Below are positions 15,271-23,379 of a stretch of 42,161 bases of DNA, in pieces. Position numbers and translations under genes: made by a program. The DNA is from Candidatus Peribacteria bacterium RIFCSPHIGHO2_02_FULL_53_20 (lineage in GTDB: Bacteria > Patescibacteriota > Gracilibacteria > Peribacterales > Peribacteraceae), in NCBI GenBank assembly GCA_001787585.1, contig MFXW01000047.1:1-42161 (forward strand). Direction: 5' to 3'. The notes under the pieces are model-generated. The model was not told where the DNA came from. It did not search any database and saw nothing but the letters and a program-made list of their open reading frames with translations. Within the stretch, counting starts at the first letter, position 1. The number at the start of each line of letters is the position of its first letter.

Positions 15271-16314
15271 TCACACTCCATAAAACTTCTCCAGCATCTC
15301 CCTATTCTCCTGTAACCAATCATTCAACTTCTTCAATCCCTCTCGTACGGGCGTCTGCGCCTTCCATCCCGTATCCGCCGCAAATTTCCCATTATCCGCA
15401 ATAAAGATCGGCTGGTCTCCCGGGCGTTCCGGAGAGTGCGCCGGAGATAATTTCTGCCCGAAGTCCTTTTCGAGAATCGCGAAGAATTCCAAGAGTGATA
15501 ATGCATTCTCGGATCCTCCTCCGAGATTATAGGCTTGCCCCGAGCACTTATCGATGTGGGCAATCGCCTGAACGTACGCTTCGATCAGATCATCGACGAA
15601 CAGAAGATCGCGCACTTGTTTGCCGTTACCATAAAGCGTCACCGACCGCCTGAACATCGCCGCAATCATGAACCACGCGACCCAACCCTGATCTTCAATG
15701 CCGAGTTGCCGAGTGCCGTAGATGCATGATTGCCGGAACACGACGGTCTTGAGACCGTAGATGCGGCTGTAATCACGCACGTACTGATCCGCTGCTCCTT
15801 TGCTACAGCCATAAGGCGAGTGGAAATCGAGTGGTTGAGATTCATCCACAGCGCGCAACCCTCCCCCGAATGTGTATCGGTTTTTCTCTTCAATCACCGA
15901 GAGATGCTCCAATGAACCGTAGACCTTGTTTGTCGATGCGTAGATCACGATGGGTTTTTTGCCACTTGCCCGCACCGCTTCGAGGACATTAAAAGTCCCG
16001 AGCGCATTGATAGCGAAATCCGTCCGGGGATCGGAGACAGACGTGGTGACAGCGACTTGCGCGGCAAGGTGCAGAACGACATCTGCCTTTTTACAAAGCT
16101 TCACGAGGAGATCCTGATCTTTCCGAACGTCGCCGCGGTGAATCGTAAGCTGCTTCGCATTTGTAACACCCTGAAGATATTGCTCATTGAGTTCTACTCC
16201 CCTTCTTGAAAAGTTATCGAAGATATCGACCTGCCAGCCTTCACGCAGGAATCGTTCCGCGGCATTCACGCCGATGAAGCCGACACCACCGGTAATAAGA
16301 ATATTCTTGGGCAC
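15271..16314 (-). CDS. rfbE: CDP-paratose 2-epimerase (tyvelose epimerase)-like
   Basis: This extended SDR has TGGVGFIG at the N-terminus and strong RfbE/Tyv wording throughout: FDNFSRRGVELNEQYL, YASTNKVYGSLE, LDFHSPYGCSKGAADQYVRDY with the catalytic Tyr-x-x-x-Lys, and EDQGWVAWF. Tyv epimerases invert C2 of CDP-paratose to give CDP-tyvelose. The ORF track starts at a TTG (16320); I prefer the GTG two codons later (16314), because TACGAT lies exactly six bases before it. This gives 347 residues, against ~340 in the family. None of the CDP-3,6-dideoxyhexose genes (rfbF, G, H, S) is in the window, so the substrate may be made elsewhere or may be a different NDP-sugar. Confidence 0.85.
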   Translation of the reverse strand: MPKNILITGGVGFIGVNAAERFLREGWQVDIFDNFSRRGVELNEQYLQGVTNAKQLTIHRGDVRKDQDLLVKLCKKADVVLHLAAQVAVTTSVSDPRTDFAINALGTFNVLEAVRASGKKPIVIYASTNKVYGSLEHLSVIEEKNRYTFGGGLRAVDESQPLDFHSPYGCSKGAADQYVRDYSRIYGLKTVVFRQSCIYGTRQLGIEDQGWVAWFMIAAMFRRSVTLYGNGKQVRDLLFVDDLIEAYVQAIAHIDKCSGQAYNLGGGSENALSLLEFFAILEKDFGQKLSPAHSPERPGDQPIFIADNGKFAADTGWKAQTPVREGLKKLNDWLQENREMLEKFYGV

Positions 16315-16326
16315 GGGCAAATCGTA
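16315..16326 (-). promoter_or_regulatory. -10 box, TACGAT, deciding the rfbE-like start
   Basis: TACGAT (16326-16321 on the minus strand), six bases, then GTG. This fits the leaderless geometry and favours the GTG over the TTG at 16320. Confidence 0.45.
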
Positions 16327-16384
16327 GCCGACTGGTGCTTATTTGTCTCTTGTATCTTGTTTCTTCAGCCTGAATACTCTGCCT

Positions 16385-17272
16385 ATGTCGCTCCGTTCCT
16401 CTTTGGGATCACTCTGGTCCAAAGTCAGAGTGCGCGGGAGCCCTTTCCGCGTCATCCGCTGCTATGCAATGCGCATCGCTCATCCACTTGCATACTGTAA
16501 GAGACGGCGCATCGCGAAACGGAAAATCGCGGAGCTGACCCCGGAACAGCAAACACGCCTGCCGGGATTGATCCAAGACGGCTGCGGACCCGCTGGACCA
16601 GATCAAAATTCTGCGATGCTTCAGGAGCTCTGTGCGGAGTTGCGCAGGCGCGCGCAGGAAGTGGAAATCGACATGCAGCAACGACCGGGGAAGAACTTCT
16701 GGGAACGGTTGCAGACGCCGGAGGATCTGCGGAGTGACAGCCTCTTCATCCGTTTCGCCATGCAGCCTGCAGTGCTCAAAATGATGTGCGGCTACTTTGG
16801 CGAGCTGCCGTATTTATCCAGGATTTCCGTGTACCGGTCGCACGGGACCAATAATGCCTCCTGGCAGGATTCACAGTTGTGGCACCAGGATTACGATGAC
16901 CGCAAGATGCTCAAACTCTTCGTGTACTGCACCGATGTGCGCGATGAGCAGGACGGAGAATTCACTTATATCCCGAAAACCATCTCGCAACGCATCAAAA
17001 ACACGTTTTTCCCTGGACGCATTTCCGACGAGGAAATGACGCGACAGGGAGGTACGCAACATGTACGGAAAATCCGCGGTCCAGCCGGTTCCACGTTCTA
17101 CATCGATACGCGCGGCTGTTACCACTTGGGCAGTCGCATGGGAATGGGGCACACCCGCATCGCGTTTGTTGCGAGCTTCATCACGCACGCAAGTCCCCAG
17201 CCGTTCTTCAATGACATTACAATCGTGCATCCGCTTACGGACGTGGAAAAGATGGTACTGCGGTGTCCGTGA
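16385..17272 (+). CDS. Phytanoyl-CoA dioxygenase-like Fe(II)/2-oxoglutarate enzyme
   Basis: The ORF opens with a TTG at 16343, but the ATG at 16385 (MSLRSSLGSL) is the better start, with AATACT six bases before it; this gives 295 residues. The iron-binding pair is seen in LWHQDYDD (His-x-Asp), and the distal His and the 2-oxoglutarate-binding Arg in CYHLGSRMGMGHTRIAF. PhyH-type enzymes hydroxylate small molecules and are found in polysaccharide and secondary-metabolite loci. Here it might hydroxylate a sugar, lipid or modifying group; the substrate is unknown. The first ~70 residues are basic and not part of the domain. The gene diverges from the rfbE-like gene. Confidence 0.75.
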   Translation: MSLRSSLGSLWSKVRVRGSPFRVIRCYAMRIAHPLAYCKRRRIAKRKIAELTPEQQTRLPGLIQDGCGPAGPDQNSAMLQELCAELRRRAQEVEIDMQQRPGKNFWERLQTPEDLRSDSLFIRFAMQPAVLKMMCGYFGELPYLSRISVYRSHGTNNASWQDSQLWHQDYDDRKMLKLFVYCTDVRDEQDGEFTYIPKTISQRIKNTFFPGRISDEEMTRQGGTQHVRKIRGPAGSTFYIDTRGCYHLGSRMGMGHTRIAFVASFITHASPQPFFNDITIVHPLTDVEKMVLRCP

Positions 17273-17283
17273 CGCAGTTGAGC

Positions 17284-18315
17284 TTACGATGCCTGTCCGG
17301 ATTTCTCAGCTTCCGCTTGTTCCAGCTTTGCAAGAATCTCCGTAAACACATCGCCCTTCACCGCCGTTGCTCCATCTTTGGCGATGGTAGTAGTGGAAAG
17401 GTAGATGGGATTGGCTCGCAGCACCGCCATCATCTGGCGTGCGAGAGCAAGATCTCCTTGCAAACCGGCAATCTTCATCAGGTGCATGGCATTGTTCGAC
17501 TCCACGCGATCAAAGTTCTTTCGATCAGGTGTGTCCTCAGCAATCTGTGCCTGTGTCGTTTGTAAATCCTCTTCGAGCACCGGACGACCTTCGTTGATAA
17601 GAGTTGCATATTTCGGATCGCCAGCACCAAGAGACTTCGCCCATGTGTACCGGAACGACCCCGCGACATTCCCGCGAGCCTGAAGAACACCATAGAGATC
17701 CCCCGCACGCTCGCAAAGTGCGATCGATTCTTCGGCAATGGCAATGGCTTGCTCATAGTCTCCCTCATTGAATGCGTGCATGGAAAGTTCATAGGCAACT
17801 TTGCCCTGCTGACCGAGTGCCAGAGTGTCATTCTCCGCCACGCGCTCCCGGAGTTCATTGGTCACCCGCTCTGCGAACGCGCGCATTTGATTTTCATTCC
17901 TGCCACGACGGTGATGCTCTACCAAACGAATGAGCACAGGAAGTTTTGCCATTTCTGCAAGCTCAGGTTCCTTGTCCGTCAGTTCTCCCATGCGCCTTAT
18001 TACTGCAGCAAAAAATGAACTTCCACCCGCGAGTAGCGAAGATTGAAAGTTGAAATCTGTGAGTACGTCCGATTGCTGGAAGAGTCGCCGCGCAGTTGTC
18101 TCAACAAATGTATTGGTCAAGGAACCAGCTTCCTTGTACAACTCGTCGAGTTTCTGCAATTCTTGAACAGAATTTGCTTTCTTTGTGAGGAATGCCACAA
18201 GAACGCGATCGAGCTGCATCCCAATATCCACAGACGTAGCTGCCATATCTGGCGCTGCATGTCCTTCCGGCAGTGCGTCCGGTGTTGAGTTTACTTCTGG
18301 AGGCTGTGCAAACAT
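17284..18315 (-). CDS. Helical TPR-like hypothetical protein
   Basis: This is a soluble, helix-rich protein of 343 residues with no membrane segment. Residues ~165-205 (AYELSMHAFNEGDYEQAIAI and the following IALCERAG) look like one or two tetratricopeptide repeats. The N-terminal part is acidic and Gln-rich. I do not recognise the rest. Its promoter is the best in the window (TTGACA-N17-TAATAT-N6-ATG), so it may be well expressed and independently regulated. It converges on the dioxygenase gene, 11 bases from its stop. No link to glycan synthesis is evident. Confidence 0.75.
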   Translation of the reverse strand: MFAQPPEVNSTPDALPEGHAAPDMAATSVDIGMQLDRVLVAFLTKKANSVQELQKLDELYKEAGSLTNTFVETTARRLFQQSDVLTDFNFQSSLLAGGSSFFAAVIRRMGELTDKEPELAEMAKLPVLIRLVEHHRRGRNENQMRAFAERVTNELRERVAENDTLALGQQGKVAYELSMHAFNEGDYEQAIAIAEESIALCERAGDLYGVLQARGNVAGSFRYTWAKSLGAGDPKYATLINEGRPVLEEDLQTTQAQIAEDTPDRKNFDRVESNNAMHLMKIAGLQGDLALARQMMAVLRANPIYLSTTTIAKDGATAVKGDVFTEILAKLEQAEAEKSGQAS

Positions 18316-18350
18316 AGAACCATATTATAAATAATATGCATATTTGTCAA
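18316..18350 (-). promoter_or_regulatory. Leaderless promoter, TTGACA-N17-TAATAT-N6-ATG
   Basis: On the minus strand, TTGACA (18350-18345), 17 bases, TAATAT (18327-18322) and GGTTCT lead to the ATG at 18315. The geometry is identical to that at 2344-2378. Confidence 0.75.
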
Positions 18351-18380
18351 GTTCTCCAAGCGCAGTGATTGGTCGGCTGG

Positions 18381-18392
18381 TATTGTTTTTGT
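18381..18392 (+). promoter_or_regulatory. -10 box, TATTGT, at the head of the nonulosonate operon
   Basis: TATTGT (18381-18386) plus six bases precedes the ATG at 18393. No convincing -35 is visible, so this is a weaker call. Confidence 0.35.
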
Positions 18393-19385
18393 ATGTACAT
18401 CATTGCCGAAATGGCATGCTCCCACGAGGGGGATCCAGCTCTCGCTCAGGCGATCATTGATGGCGCCGGGAAAGTCGGAGCAAATGCGATCCAATTTCAG
18501 ATCTGGCGTCTTGAACTTGCATCGGCTCCCAGTCTCCCAAACTACGCCGTGCTGCAGAATCTCGAGATGTCTTTTGATGTATGGCGCGATCTCCATACCT
18601 ACAGTAAAAAACACTACCCTGAGATGGAGATCATCGCCTGTGTGAGCGAGCGCGAGAGCCTTGCATTTGCCGAGACACTCGGGGTGGACGCATACAAAAT
18701 TCATGCGAGCGATCTGGAGAATCCCGTGTTCATCTCTGCGGTCGCGAAAACGGGCAAACGCATTGATCTTGCCGTGGGCGCAACAACGAAAGAAGAAATC
18801 ACCCGGGCGATCGGATGGATCCGCGAGACATCCAGTTCGCCGGTATGGCTGATGTACGGCGTGCAGAATTTTCCCACGCGCAGTGCGGACGCCCACCTGC
18901 TGCACATGCTGCAACTCCGGGAGGATTTTGCGCTCCCGGTGGGATACCAGGACCACAGCGACGCTGAAACCCACGCGGCATTCTGGATTCCCGCGGCATC
19001 GGTGGGCATGGGCATCGACATTCAGGAAAAGCACATTACCCATGACCGATCCAAGAAAGGCATCGATCACGAGGCGGCACTCAATCCCGATGAATTTACT
19101 GAGTTTGTCCGCATGTGCAACGAAGTGCAGGCTGCACGCGGCAAGAAAGAGTGGCGCCCCTTCTCCCCAAATGAAGAAAAATACCGGGCATACGCGCGAA
19201 AAAGCATTGTCGCGGCGCGAGATCTCGCTAAAGGGACGGTGCTCATGGAGGACGACCTTCTCGCGCTCCGCGCCTCTCCGCCAGGACTGCCTCCTGTCGA
19301 TCTGCCACGTTTTTTGGGCAAGACGCTGGAATGTGCAAAGTCACGGTACGAACACCTGATATCCGATGATGTGCGTGGAGACTGA
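18393..19385 (+). CDS. NeuB-family nonulosonic acid synthase, divergent paralogue 1
   Basis: The true start is the ATG at 18393 (MYIIAEMACSHEGDP), not the upstream TTG, giving 330 residues. The TIM-barrel core is recognisable: IIAE..S at the start (NeuB: IAEAGVNHNG), GANAIQFQIW (KFQ), KIHASDLENP, VGYQDHSDAE (VGYSDHT) and IQEKHITHDR with GIDHEAALNPDEF. A C-terminal SAF antifreeze-like domain (about 265-325) has RKSIVAARDLAKG and a PPGLPP hinge. The family condenses phosphoenolpyruvate with an N-acyl hexosamine. This copy departs from legI more than the one at 25495, and has LMYGVQNFPT where others have LLHCVS.YPAP, suggesting a different sugar substrate. It heads the operon 30 bases before the SDR gene. 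Confidence 0.85.
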   Translation: MYIIAEMACSHEGDPALAQAIIDGAGKVGANAIQFQIWRLELASAPSLPNYAVLQNLEMSFDVWRDLHTYSKKHYPEMEIIACVSERESLAFAETLGVDAYKIHASDLENPVFISAVAKTGKRIDLAVGATTKEEITRAIGWIRETSSSPVWLMYGVQNFPTRSADAHLLHMLQLREDFALPVGYQDHSDAETHAAFWIPAASVGMGIDIQEKHITHDRSKKGIDHEAALNPDEFTEFVRMCNEVQAARGKKEWRPFSPNEEKYRAYARKSIVAARDLAKGTVLMEDDLLALRASPPGLPPVDLPRFLGKTLECAKSRYEHLISDDVRGD

Positions 19386-19415
19386 AAAATTGTTGCTATA
19401 CTCCGCCGTGCTTCC

Positions 19416-20243
19416 ATGTCCGACCTCTTCACTCTCTCCGGCAAAGTAGCACTCGTCGTGGGTGGACGGGGCTACCTGGGGCAACGGTTCTGCACTGTAA
19501 TGACTCAAGCCGGAGCAACGGTATTTTCCGCGGATCTTCCCAAGCAGTCTTTGGCCGCGAAAAAAGCCGGGAAAGGTACAGAACCCCCCGCCATCACGCA
19601 GAAAAATGTGGATGTGACCGATGCGTCATCGGTCTCTACGCTGGTCGCAGATATTGTCGCGGAGACCGGCAGACTTGATGTCCTCGTGTATGCCGCCACG
19701 GCGAAAGCTAAAGACTTTTTCGCGCCGTTTACCGAGTGTTCCTTGGAGGGATGGAAAAGGGTTTTGGCCGCCGAACTCGACGGCGCATTTCTGGTCGCGC
19801 AGGCGACGGGGAAAATTATGGAGAAACAGAAAAAAGGTTCTATCATTTTCCTCTCGTCTATCTATGGCATAGTGGGAAATGATCAACGTATCTACGAGGA
19901 CTCCAATCTGGCCAGCCTGTACGCGGACGACGATCAGAGAAAAGGGGAAATTGTTTCTCACGGCGCGTATAACACCGCCAAAGGAGGCATTATTGCGTTC
20001 ACGCGGTATCTTGCGGCGTACTGGGGTCATATCGGCATTCGCGTGAACTGCATCAGCCCAGGGGGCATGTGGCATCCCGGCGAGAGCGAGGATTTCGTGC
20101 GCAAGTACTCCCTGAAGGTACCGATGGGACGCAAGGGGAAGACCGAAGAACTCGACGGCGCACTCCTCTACCTAGCGTCGGACGCATCGAGCTACGTGAC
20201 CGGCCACAATCTCATCGTTGATGGTGGATGGACCGCCTGGTAA
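19416..20243 (+). CDS. Short-chain dehydrogenase/reductase (PtmA-like context)
   Basis: This classical SDR has 275 residues: GGRGYLG for cofactor binding at residues 17-23, DVTD near residue 67, IIFLSSIYG with the catalytic Ser, YNTAKGG with the Tyr-x-x-x-Lys, and a C-terminal VTGHNLIVDGGW. SDRs in this position next to neuB and neuA homologues occur in nonulosonate loci (for example PtmA of Campylobacter). Whether this one reduces a keto-sugar precursor or the finished acid is not decided by sequence. It is 16 bases upstream of the CMP-sugar synthetase, and a TATACT box lies 13 bases before its ATG. Confidence 0.85.
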   Translation: MSDLFTLSGKVALVVGGRGYLGQRFCTVMTQAGATVFSADLPKQSLAAKKAGKGTEPPAITQKNVDVTDASSVSTLVADIVAETGRLDVLVYAATAKAKDFFAPFTECSLEGWKRVLAAELDGAFLVAQATGKIMEKQKKGSIIFLSSIYGIVGNDQRIYEDSNLASLYADDDQRKGEIVSHGAYNTAKGGIIAFTRYLAAYWGHIGIRVNCISPGGMWHPGESEDFVRKYSLKVPMGRKGKTEELDGALLYLASDASSYVTGHNLIVDGGWTAW

Positions 20244-20259
20244 TTCCTTTCTCTTTGCC

Positions 20260-20979
20260 ATGAATCTTTTGATCACCATCTGCGCCCGCGGCGGTTCCAA
20301 AGGAATCCCCGGGAAGAATGTCCGGTTGGTGAATGGAACGCCGCTCATCGTCTACACCATTCGCCATGCGCTCGCCTATGCGAAAAAGACCGGCGCGGAC
20401 GTGGAACTCTCTACTGACGATGCAAAGATCAAACAGATAGCCGCAGAGGTCGGTCTAGCCACGGACTACACACGGCCACCGGAACTTTCAACGGATACCG
20501 CGGGCAAGCTCGAAACGATCCAAGATGCTGTCTTGCATGCGGAAAAAAAACATGGCAAGCGGTACGACTACATTCTCGATCTGGATGTGACTTCTCCGCT
20601 GCGCACCATGGAAGATCTCGATAAAGCCTTCCGGATGATTGATGGAAACCTGGGTGCCCGCAATCTCTTCTCCGTCAGTTTTCCCAAGCACAATCCCTAC
20701 TTCGACATGGTGGAGCTGAAAGAGGATGGTTTTGTGGATCTGGTGAAGAAGCCAGGAAAACAGATGGTGACGCGCCAGCAGGGACCGCGCGTGTACGACA
20801 TGAATGCGTCGTTCTACTTCTACCGCCGGGCATTTTTCGATGAAGTTCCCCTCATCATTATCAAACAGACCCTTGCCTACGAGATGCCCCACATGTGCTT
20901 TGAGCTGGATGATATGATGGAGTACGAGCTGCTCGATTATCTGCTGCGGGAGAAGAAGCTGGATTTCCTATTTTCATAA
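20260..20979 (+). CDS. neuA: CMP-nonulosonic acid cytidylyltransferase, copy 1
   Basis: Start chosen at the ATG of MNLLITICARGGSKGIPGKN; the ORF track extends 14 codons upstream into the SDR gene. The protein has 239 residues. The CTP-binding loop ARGGSKGIPGKN (residues 9-20), VELSTDD near residue 50, and LDLDVTSPLR near residue 107 are the NeuA signatures. It activates a nonulosonic acid as a CMP-sugar for glycosyltransfer. Being four genes ahead of the amidotransferase and in the same operon as legI, it is the likely partner (LegF-like) of either NeuB copy here. Confidence 0.9.
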   Translation: MNLLITICARGGSKGIPGKNVRLVNGTPLIVYTIRHALAYAKKTGADVELSTDDAKIKQIAAEVGLATDYTRPPELSTDTAGKLETIQDAVLHAEKKHGKRYDYILDLDVTSPLRTMEDLDKAFRMIDGNLGARNLFSVSFPKHNPYFDMVELKEDGFVDLVKKPGKQMVTRQQGPRVYDMNASFYFYRRAFFDEVPLIIIKQTLAYEMPHMCFELDDMMEYELLDYLLREKKLDFLFS

Positions 20980-20987
20980 GAACATTC

Positions 20988-21527
20988 ATGGATTTTGCAA
21001 AGACAACAATGGCGTTTGAGGGGTCTAGAGTCACCCTGCACACCATGGAAGACCGTGATGCGACGGAGCAGTACGTCGGGTGGCTCAATGATCCGGAGGT
21101 CAACCGATATTTGGGTACCAAGCATGCGACCATTCAGGAGTTACGTGACTACATCGGGCAGAAAGATCTCCAGCCCAATGCCCTGTTTTTCGGTATTTTT
21201 TTGAAGCAGGACGGCATGCACATCGGCACGGTGAAGCTCGAACCCATCGAACCGGAAAAAAAATGCGCGACAATCGCCGTACTGATCGGAGAAAAAACCT
21301 GTTGGGGCAAAGGATACGCCGCTGAGGCGATGCAGGTCTTGATCGACTGGTGCTTCCGTACACTAGGATTTGATGAAATGAATCTCGGAGTGATCGCAAA
21401 AAATGCTGCGGCGATCCGGGCATACCAGAAATTGGGGTTCCGGGAAGTGAAACGGGACCTCGGATATGTGCGCTACGGCGATGAATTGCACGATCAAGTG
21501 TGGATGACGCTGACATGCCCGGCATAA
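20988..21527 (+). CDS. GNAT N-acetyltransferase (RimJ/PseH-like)
   Basis: This 179-residue GNAT protein shows VTLHTMEDRDATEQYVGWLN at its N-terminus and the acetyl-CoA loop WGKGYAAEAM (the Q/RxxGxG/A motif) near residue 105, followed by LGVIAKNAAAIRAYQKLGF, typical of RimJ/RimL and PseH/FdtC-like members. In this operon it probably acylates an amino group on a sugar intermediate or on the finished nonulosonate. LegH at 27656 already supplies one N-acetylation, so this could act at a second position. It starts eight bases after the neuA stop. Confidence 0.85.
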   Translation: MDFAKTTMAFEGSRVTLHTMEDRDATEQYVGWLNDPEVNRYLGTKHATIQELRDYIGQKDLQPNALFFGIFLKQDGMHIGTVKLEPIEPEKKCATIAVLIGEKTCWGKGYAAEAMQVLIDWCFRTLGFDEMNLGVIAKNAAAIRAYQKLGFREVKRDLGYVRYGDELHDQVWMTLTCPA

Positions 21528-21537
21528 GCTTGCCTTT

Positions 21538-22716
21538 GTGGCCAAGAAAAGGGCAAAATGCGGCCCTATGCGACGCTGTACGAAATGCGTGATGCTTGAA
21601 ACACAGGACATGATCAGCTTTGACGAGGCGGGCGTCTGTGCCACGTGCCGCCAGATCGAATTCAAACAAAACAAGATCGATTGGAAGACGCGGGACCGCG
21701 AGTTCCGGGAAATTCTGGAGCAGAGCCGCGGCAAAGGACCATATGACTGCATCGTCCCATTCAGTGGCGGAAAAGACAGTACGTTCACCGCGCTTGCGCT
21801 CGTGAAGGATTTCGGATTGAAACCTCTCATCGTTTCCTTTGACCACGGCTTCTATCGTCCGAAGGTACTCGCAAATAACGAGCGTACTGTAAAGAAGCTA
21901 GGCGTGGACTATCTGAAATTCAAATCGGACTGGCAGACGGTGAAAAAACTCATGCGCGAATCGTTGATCCGCAAGGGAGACATCATGTGGCACTCACACT
22001 GCGGGATTTACGCGTATCCCATGCATGTTGCCGTCCAACTCAACGTCCCTCTACTCATCTGGGGCGAACCCACGTCCGAATACGTGAGCTACTACAGCTA
22101 CGAAGAGAACGAACAGGTCGACGAGAAGCGATTCAACCGCGTGGTGAACCTCGGCATCAACGCCGAAGACATGGTCGGCATGCTCGATGGGTCGGTCACC
22201 GCACGCGACCTCCTCCCGTACACGTATCCGAAGGCCGCCGACTTGCGGGGGATCGGTTACCGCTCCATTTGTCTGGGAACCTACATTCCATGGGACACGC
22301 GCGAACAGTCCGAACGGATCCGCAAGGAATTGGGGTGGGAAGGAGACCGTGTCGAGGGCATCCCCTATGAACGCTACTGGTACGAAAAAGTGGAAGATGC
22401 CTTCCAGGGCATTCAGGATTATTTGAAATGGCTGAAGCGCGGGATGTCACGGATGACGCATCTGGCCTCGATCGATATCCGCAACGGTCGCATGACCAGA
22501 GACGAGGGATTGAAGATGATCGAGAAGTACGAAGGATACCGCCCGGCAAGCCTCGACGTGTTCCTCAAGGCGATCGATATGAGTGACAAAGAATTCCATG
22601 AAATTGCAGCGCTGCACGTGGTGAGCCCGCATGTCTTCCCCGACTGGCGCACACTCCCCCGCGGACCGGAGTTACCCGACCAGAAAGACTGGATGATCAA
22701 TATTGATCTGGAGTGA
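21538..22716 (+). CDS. N-acetyl sugar amidotransferase (WbpG/PseA/LegA-like)
   Basis: This 392-residue PP-loop ATPase starts at a GTG supported by TAAGCT seven bases upstream. An N-terminal zinc ribbon (CTKCVM...CATC) is followed by the ATP pyrophosphatase loop IVPFSGGKDST at about residue 75 and the long family-specific region (IMWHSHCGIYAYPMHVAVQL, LLIWGEPTSEY). WbpG and PseA use ammonia to turn an N-acetyl group into an acetamidino group, as in Pseudomonas B-band O antigen and Campylobacter pseudaminic/legionaminic derivatives. The two genes directly downstream are the HisH-like glutaminase and HisF-like channel that feed ammonia to such enzymes, which supports the assignment. Confidence 0.9.
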   Translation: MAKKRAKCGPMRRCTKCVMLETQDMISFDEAGVCATCRQIEFKQNKIDWKTRDREFREILEQSRGKGPYDCIVPFSGGKDSTFTALALVKDFGLKPLIVSFDHGFYRPKVLANNERTVKKLGVDYLKFKSDWQTVKKLMRESLIRKGDIMWHSHCGIYAYPMHVAVQLNVPLLIWGEPTSEYVSYYSYEENEQVDEKRFNRVVNLGINAEDMVGMLDGSVTARDLLPYTYPKAADLRGIGYRSICLGTYIPWDTREQSERIRKELGWEGDRVEGIPYERYWYEKVEDAFQGIQDYLKWLKRGMSRMTHLASIDIRNGRMTRDEGLKMIEKYEGYRPASLDVFLKAIDMSDKEFHEIAALHVVSPHVFPDWRTLPRGPELPDQKDWMINIDLE

Positions 22717-22718
22717 TG

Positions 22719-22752
22719 CTATAGCACGGCGTTTGGAAACGCCGTGCTATAG
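22719..22752. repeat. Perfect palindrome, 16-bp arms, with -10 at its end
   Basis: CTATAGCACGGCGTTT and its exact complement flank a GG centre, two bases after the amidotransferase stop. The right end forms TATAGT (22748-22753), six bases before the ATG of the HisH-like gene. Confidence 0.9.
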
Positions 22753-22759
22753 TCTTCGC
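22748..22759 (+). promoter_or_regulatory. -10 box, TATAGT, for the HisH-like gene
   Basis: TATAGT plus six bases leads to the ATG at 22760 and favours that start over the upstream in-frame codon at 22703. It overlaps the palindrome, so hairpin formation and promoter opening may interfere with each other. Confidence 0.45.
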
Positions 22760-23377
22760 ATGATCGTCATTGTCGATTACGGCTTGGGCAACCTCTTTTC
22801 TGTGCAAAAAGCATTCGAGATACTTGGAGCGCCGGTAAAGATTTCAGGTACGGCGGAGGATATCCATACGGCAGAGCGCATTGTGCTGCCTGGTGTGGGT
22901 GCCTTTGGCGACGGAATGGAGTTTCTGCGCACCAAGGGACTCGACCGTGCGTTGACGGAGGAAGTGATCGGAAAGAAAAAGCCGTTTTTGGGAATCTGTC
23001 TCGGCTTGCAATTTCTTGCGGAAACGGGCGAGGAACATGGGGAGCACCGTGGTCTTGGTTGGATCAAAGGCCGCGTCCGAAAACTCGCTGCGGAGAAACA
23101 AGGTCTTAAGATTCCACACATCGGATGGAACGAACTCACGATGGTGCGCGCAAGTCCGATGTTTACCGGCATCAACCCCGATGCCGATTTCTACTTCGTC
23201 CACAGTTTCCAGTTGCAGTGCGCAGACCCAACAGATCTTGTCGCGACCGCGACCTACGGCGAGAAGATCACGGCCGCCGTGGAGCGTGGGAATATTTTTG
23301 CAACGCAGTTTCATCCCGAAAAAAGCCAGGATAACGGATTGAAGCTTCTTGAAAATTTTATCCAGTGGAATCCCTGA
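22760..23377 (+). CDS. hisH: HisH-like glutaminase subunit for sugar amidation
   Basis: This class I glutamine amidotransferase has 205 residues. The nucleophile elbow is FLGICLGLQFL with the catalytic Cys, and the other two triad members lie in TQFHPEKSQ (His and Glu). DYGLGNLFSV at the N-terminus and DFYFVHSFQ are HisH hallmarks. It hydrolyses glutamine and passes ammonia to its HisF-like partner, encoded two bases downstream. Position between the WbpG-like gene and the HisF-like gene indicates the sugar-amidation role (as WbpG/HisH2/HisF2) and not histidine synthesis. No other his gene is present. Confidence 0.9.
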   Translation: MIVIVDYGLGNLFSVQKAFEILGAPVKISGTAEDIHTAERIVLPGVGAFGDGMEFLRTKGLDRALTEEVIGKKKPFLGICLGLQFLAETGEEHGEHRGLGWIKGRVRKLAAEKQGLKIPHIGWNELTMVRASPMFTGINPDADFYFVHSFQLQCADPTDLVATATYGEKITAAVERGNIFATQFHPEKSQDNGLKLLENFIQWNP

Positions 23378-23379
23378 TT

